From positions 20,814,501 through 20,878,500 of the forward strand of contig NC_133558.1 of NCBI RefSeq assembly GCF_048773025.1: a DNA stretch of 64,000 bases. The letters run 5' to 3'. Source of the stretch: Camelus bactrianus. Lineage: Eukaryota > Chordata > Mammalia > Artiodactyla > Camelidae. Within the stretch, counting starts at the first letter, position 1, and each line of letters begins with the position of its first letter. The position numbers and the translations under genes were made by a program. The notes beneath the pieces are model-generated. The model saw only the letters and a program-made list of their open reading frames with translations, searched no databases and had not been told where the DNA came from. Shown in pieces: positions 61,001-64,000 of this stretch.

Positions 61001-63320
61001 ACGTGAACTGAAGTCAGGTGCATACAGGTCTCTCTGTTCCATACCCCTGAAGTACCCTTTTTTCAGGGCGCTTATTTCTATCTGAAATGTTTTTCCTTGT
61101 GCTCGCTTCAGCAGCACATATGCTAAAATTGAGATGTGTTTCCTTGTTAAATGTGTGCTGGATTGTTGCCTTCCACCCCTGTCATTAGGTTAGTTCCATG
61201 ACAGTAGGGGACTTTTCTGTGTTATTCATACAGAATTCTCTGACCCTAGAAAAGAGCCCAGTATGTAATAGTTGCTCAGAAAAACATTTGTGATCAAAAT
61301 GAATAAACCCAGGGTTCTGGGGACTGATCTTGGTGGGGATCCTGGAAAGCAAGAAGGGGCTCCAGCTCCAACACACTTTTATTCTGATGACACATATCCT
61401 TCCCATTTCCTGGGAGAGATTCAGACAAACTTCCTTTTGCTCCTCCTACAAGGTGGAAGAAACATTCACAGGAAAGAAAAAGATCATTTCTTGTAACAAC
61501 ATTATCATATAATGGAAAAGAATCTGAAAAGAAAATATATGTATGTATGTACATGTATAACTGAATCACTCTGCTGTACACCTGAAACTAACATTGTAAA
61601 TCAACTACAGGTCAATAAAAACATTTTTTAAGAAAACTAAAGCCTTTATTAAAAAGCATACAGGATTCCATCACTTATACGTGATGCATCTTCTTCATCC
61701 ATTCTTCTATTGACGTGCACTTAGGATGCTTCCCTATCCTGGCAATTATAAATAATGCTGCTGTTAATAGCAGGGTGTATGTATGTTTTAAAATTAATTC
61801 TCATTTTCTGGTTGGCTTTATTCCTTTGATAACTATGTAAGTTTAAAAAGCTAAAGCTCTAAAGTTCTTAGAAACAATGAACAGTACATATATGTAAATT
61901 TTAAAAATATGTGGAGTATATTGTGTATATGTATATACATGCAATATATTGTATATGTGCAGTATAATTGTAACAATTCTACTTAATAAAACTGAAAAAT
62001 GAAAAAAATAAAAAATAGAAATAAATTTAAAAAGACAGAAATTTTCATTAAGTTTTATCTTATCCAGTTGATCTGCTATAGGGCTGACGGTCTGTGTGAA
62101 TTTTGGGGATTTTCAGTAATGGTGATGACGTAGCTGAGAAAAGAATAGGGAAGGACAAGGACCAGATGCAGAGGACACCAAATATAGCTAATGAAGGAAA
62201 TGAAAGGGCATTATTAATGAACCTATGAAATATGGGCCCAAGACCTTGACAGGCCAATGAGCTCCCTTGACCTGCTTATTGGCTTTCAGCCTTGTGGGAT
62301 GGAAACAGCCACACTCTCTGTACCCTGCTCTGGCGTTATGGTTTGCCATATGAAAATGGTGATATTTGACTACTTTTGACATACAAAAACAGAATTTCCT
62401 ATAATTTATCCTCCACTAGTTGCATCCCTTCTCATGAGCTCAGGCGAGAGAATGGAGAAATGTGGGTGGAGAAACTAACCACGTAGAAGGATTCAGAATA
62501 GCTTTATAATTAACAGTAACCTGTGCCAGGTTTTCTGAAGATTCCTAAAGCTCTTTAAGGCATCAGAGAACACTCCGTAGATGCTCCTGATCCACAGGGT
62601 CATTCCACGTACAAAGGATCCCTGGTTTAGCTCCAGGGTGTCTTCCCCAGGAGAAACAAAGAGAAAACTAACCCCAATTTCTATCAGAGAACCTCCAGGG
62701 TAGGGATACAGGCCTTTTAAACATTGTGGTTCAGGGAAATAGAAAAAAATAGAATGGGAAGGCACTTTGATACATTCTCACGTATTAGGGAGAGACAGCG
62801 ACATCACAGATCCTGTTAAGGTTATAACACATGATCTTATGTGAGAGATCTTTCTAATTCCTTGAGATTCCCCATAAAATTTTCAGAGGAACTTTTCCTT
62901 TTTCTGACACAACATAATACGGGGAATAGTCTGATATGGAATTATTCTGACATCCTTACTTCTAAATCCTCTTAGGATCCCTAGGGAAGGGGATGTAAGT
63001 CTGGAGAGGTTTTACTGGAGGAGAGTTGAGAAGAAATATCCCACAGAAATGGAGGCACCTTAAGCAGCACTCAGAAGGCAAGCATCCAGGGCCCTTGTGT
63101 TGTGGAAGGAATGGAGAATCCACATGATCACGATAGGAGATGACTGAAGAAAATGTCACAATTCTTTAAGGGATGTGGTCTGGACAGAGAGACAGAGGTA
63201 ACTCCCTTCCTTCCCCCGCCCCACGAGAGCTCTCCCCCAAGGTGTGCACTTACGTCGGGTCTCCCTGGCCCAAGCCAAGGGATGGCTCACCACCATCAGC
63301 ATCACTGTCAGTGCTGCCAT
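55097..63320 (-). CDS. DRB: MHC class II DR beta chain (atypical DRB)
   Basis: Exons in coding order: 63254-63320 (leader), 58426-58695 (beta-1, 270 nt), 56780-57061 (beta-2, 282 nt), 55926-56036 (membrane, 111 nt), 55417-55439 (23 nt) and 55097-55105. The predicted protein is 253 aa. Beta-1 has [35 protein letters not shown] and SFMVQRR; beta-2 has [19 protein letters not shown] and [10 protein letters not shown]; the membrane exon has [18 protein letters not shown]. The product partners DR alpha for peptide presentation. Oddities: the usual first ATG is displaced by a deletion in the leader; the conserved Asn19 sequon is NGL; His81 is Ser and Gly84 is Trp; exon 5 is 23 nt rather than 24, shifting the tail to [10 protein letters not shown]. 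Either a functional divergent DRB or an early pseudogene; the intact beta-1, beta-2 and membrane exons favour a gene under, or recently under, selection. Confidence 0.85.
56037..56779. other. DRB intron 3
   Basis: Intron between the beta-2 and membrane exons. No repeat or additional exon was recognised. Confidence 0.5.
57330..57560 (+). repeat. MIR SINE
   Basis: Nearly full MIR: 'ggctacctgggttcagatccaggctc', 'tgtgcctcagctttctcacctataaa', 'tgtgaggattaatgca'. In DRB intron 2. Confidence 0.8.
58322..58402 (-). repeat. DRB intron 2 composite (GT)n(GA)n microsatellite
   Basis: On the minus strand a GT-rich block followed by a GA-rich block begins about 25 nt after the beta-1 exon. A (GT)n(GA)m repeat at this exact place is a known, deeply conserved feature of mammalian DRB genes. 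Confidence 0.85.
60690..61270 (-). mobile_element. L2 LINE fragment, antisense
   Basis: Contains reverse-complement L2 phrases: 'gcagctggctcctgacttcctct'-like text at 60760, 'ttcagcctttccacgtgccctctccctggaacac', 'gaatgtcacctcttcaggcag', and after the U6 insertion 'gttagttccatgacagtaggggac'. Confidence 0.75.
61099..61134 (+). pseudogene. RNU6: 3'-truncated U6 snRNA pseudogene fragment
   Basis: Thirty-six nt matching the 5' end of U6 (GTGCTCGCTTCAGCAGCACA, then TATGCTAAAATTGAGA), with the remaining two thirds absent. It is flanked by near-identical 13-nt direct repeats at 61088-61100 and 61135-61147. Confidence 0.85.
61501..61627 (+). mobile_element. L1 3' end, cetartiodactyl type
   Basis: AATGGAAAAGAATCTGAAAA, a TATG-rich stretch, then CTGTACACCTGAAACTAACA and GTAAATCAACTACAGG ending at AATAAAA. 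This is the standard 3' end of young cetartiodactyl L1 copies. Confidence 0.75.
61640..61800 (-). mobile_element. Old L1-like fragment, antisense
   Basis: Reverse-complement L1 wording: 'ttcatccattcttctattgac', 'ggcaattataaataatgctgctg'. Adjacent to the younger L1 tail. Confidence 0.5.
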
Positions 63321-63340
63321 CGAGGGAACCACAGACACAT
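63308..63340 (-). other. Out-of-frame uORF overlapping the DRB start
   Basis: ATG at 63340-63338 opens a ten-codon frame ending at a TGA that overlaps the DRB ATG at 63320. Its context is weak (C at -3, T at +4), so leaky scanning is expected. Confidence 0.7.
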
Positions 63341-63484
63341 CAGGCAGGGGACAGAAGACAGAGTGTGAGGGGAGCAGGTAAGTGTCTCACAGTGAGGACT
63401 GGGACCCTCTTCAGCTCACATGCCAAGCAATGCTGACCAATGAACTCTTTGTTCCTGGACTGGGTGACCTAAGTGTTGGAAAAA

Positions 63485-63523
63485 CCAATCAGCTTCAGAG
63501 TTGAGTAGCATCATCATTTGCTG
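63485..63523 (-). promoter_or_regulatory. DRB X-Y promoter boxes
   Basis: On the minus strand an X-like stretch CCAGCAAATGATGATG (about 63508-63523) is followed by a Y box CTGATTGG (63485-63492), about 165 nt upstream of the DRB ATG. Spacing and order fit the class II promoter. The X1 match is weaker than in DRA. Confidence 0.75.
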
Positions 63524-64000
63524 GTCAGAGATTCAGCATGAAGATCCTCTTCTGAAACTTAGAATTTCCTCTATAAAAGGATTGTTTTAATTTAGTGTGT
63601 TAGAGGTATGATCCAACCGTATCTCAAACATTTTAATTGGGCCCCTACTGTGAGCCAGCTCTGTGCTGGTCAGTGATGTGCCACATATTTGAGCCTTTTA
63701 GGAACATTCATTCCTCTTACTTAAAGACAGAGAGCCACCAATGTATGTGTGACTGTGAGGAACTGAGGGAGGGGAGGGAAATGGATTGCAATTTAGGGGA
63801 ACTTTAATCTGTCCTTTTTGTACCATAACTTAGTGTTGTAGATTTGGGAAAATAACCTGTATTGTTAAAAACAAGGCACTTCGATTTTTCAGGTATTTCA
63901 ATGCTGAAAAATGCTGTGATTCTGTGGACTCCTGAAGGAACAGCATCCCTGGTAACTGATGATGTGACAGAATTGCAGCTGTTGTGTGGAGAGTAGAGTC
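63524..64000. other. 5' flank of DRB
   Basis: Upstream sequence beyond the X-Y boxes. An S-like box may lie at about 63540-63555. Nothing else was recognised. Confidence 0.35.

Larger units (their letters stand above)
58696..63253. other. DRB intron 1
   Basis: A 4.6-kb intron. It holds an unresolved ancient repeat-like stretch (about 59030-59600), an antisense L2 with a U6 insertion (60690-61270) and L1 pieces (61501-61800). No other exon was recognised. Confidence 0.5.

Overview
The window is mammalian MHC class II genomic DNA, from the boundary between the butyrophilin-like (BTNL) genes and the DR subregion. A camelid is the most likely source. The only young tRNA-type SINE I recognise (39591-39712, minus) has the wording of the camelid Vic-1 family, two L1 tails have the cetartiodactyl 3' end, and I saw no ruminant (Bov-tA, BovB) or pig (PRE-1) SINEs. 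The species call is inference from repeats, not from a database search.

Layout: (1) 1086-8817, minus: a nine-exon BTNL gene ('gene A', predicted 502 aa). (2) 14004-21549, plus: a second nine-exon BTNL gene ('gene B', predicted 542 aa), head to head with gene A. (3) 26172-36621, minus: BTNL2, with two V/C immunoglobulin pairs. (4) 36622-44652: intergenic DNA with two CTCF-like motifs, an IRF-type element, a Tigger1-derived DNA transposon, the Vic-type SINE and a reverse-oriented S-X-Y-like module that looks like the known DRA locus control element. (5) 44653-49300, plus: DRA with a recognisable S-X1-X2-Y promoter. (6) 55097-63320, minus: a DRB gene, tail to tail with DRA. The order and strands BTNL2(-), DRA(+), DRB(-) match human.

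All exon models were built by hand from splice sites and reading phase. In genes A, B, BTNL2 and DRA the exon lengths sum to an intact frame with phase-1 introns throughout. DRB is the odd one. Its extracellular and membrane exons are open, but the leader is shortened with an out-of-frame upstream ATG, the cytoplasmic exon 5 is 23 nt instead of 24, and a conserved glycosylation site and His81 are missing.

Functionally, DRA and DRB encode the two chains of the DR peptide-presenting heterodimer. BTNL2 is a known inhibitor of T-cell activation, and B30.2-bearing BTNL proteins are known in mouse and human as regulators of gamma-delta T cells. The most interesting points are a decayed B30.2 exon behind BTNL2 that could supply a new cytoplasmic tail, a pair of complete B30.2 BTNL genes in the MHC, loss of one N-glycan site from each DR chain, a degraded octamer in the DRA promoter, and a 50-nt templated duplication beside a gene B exon.
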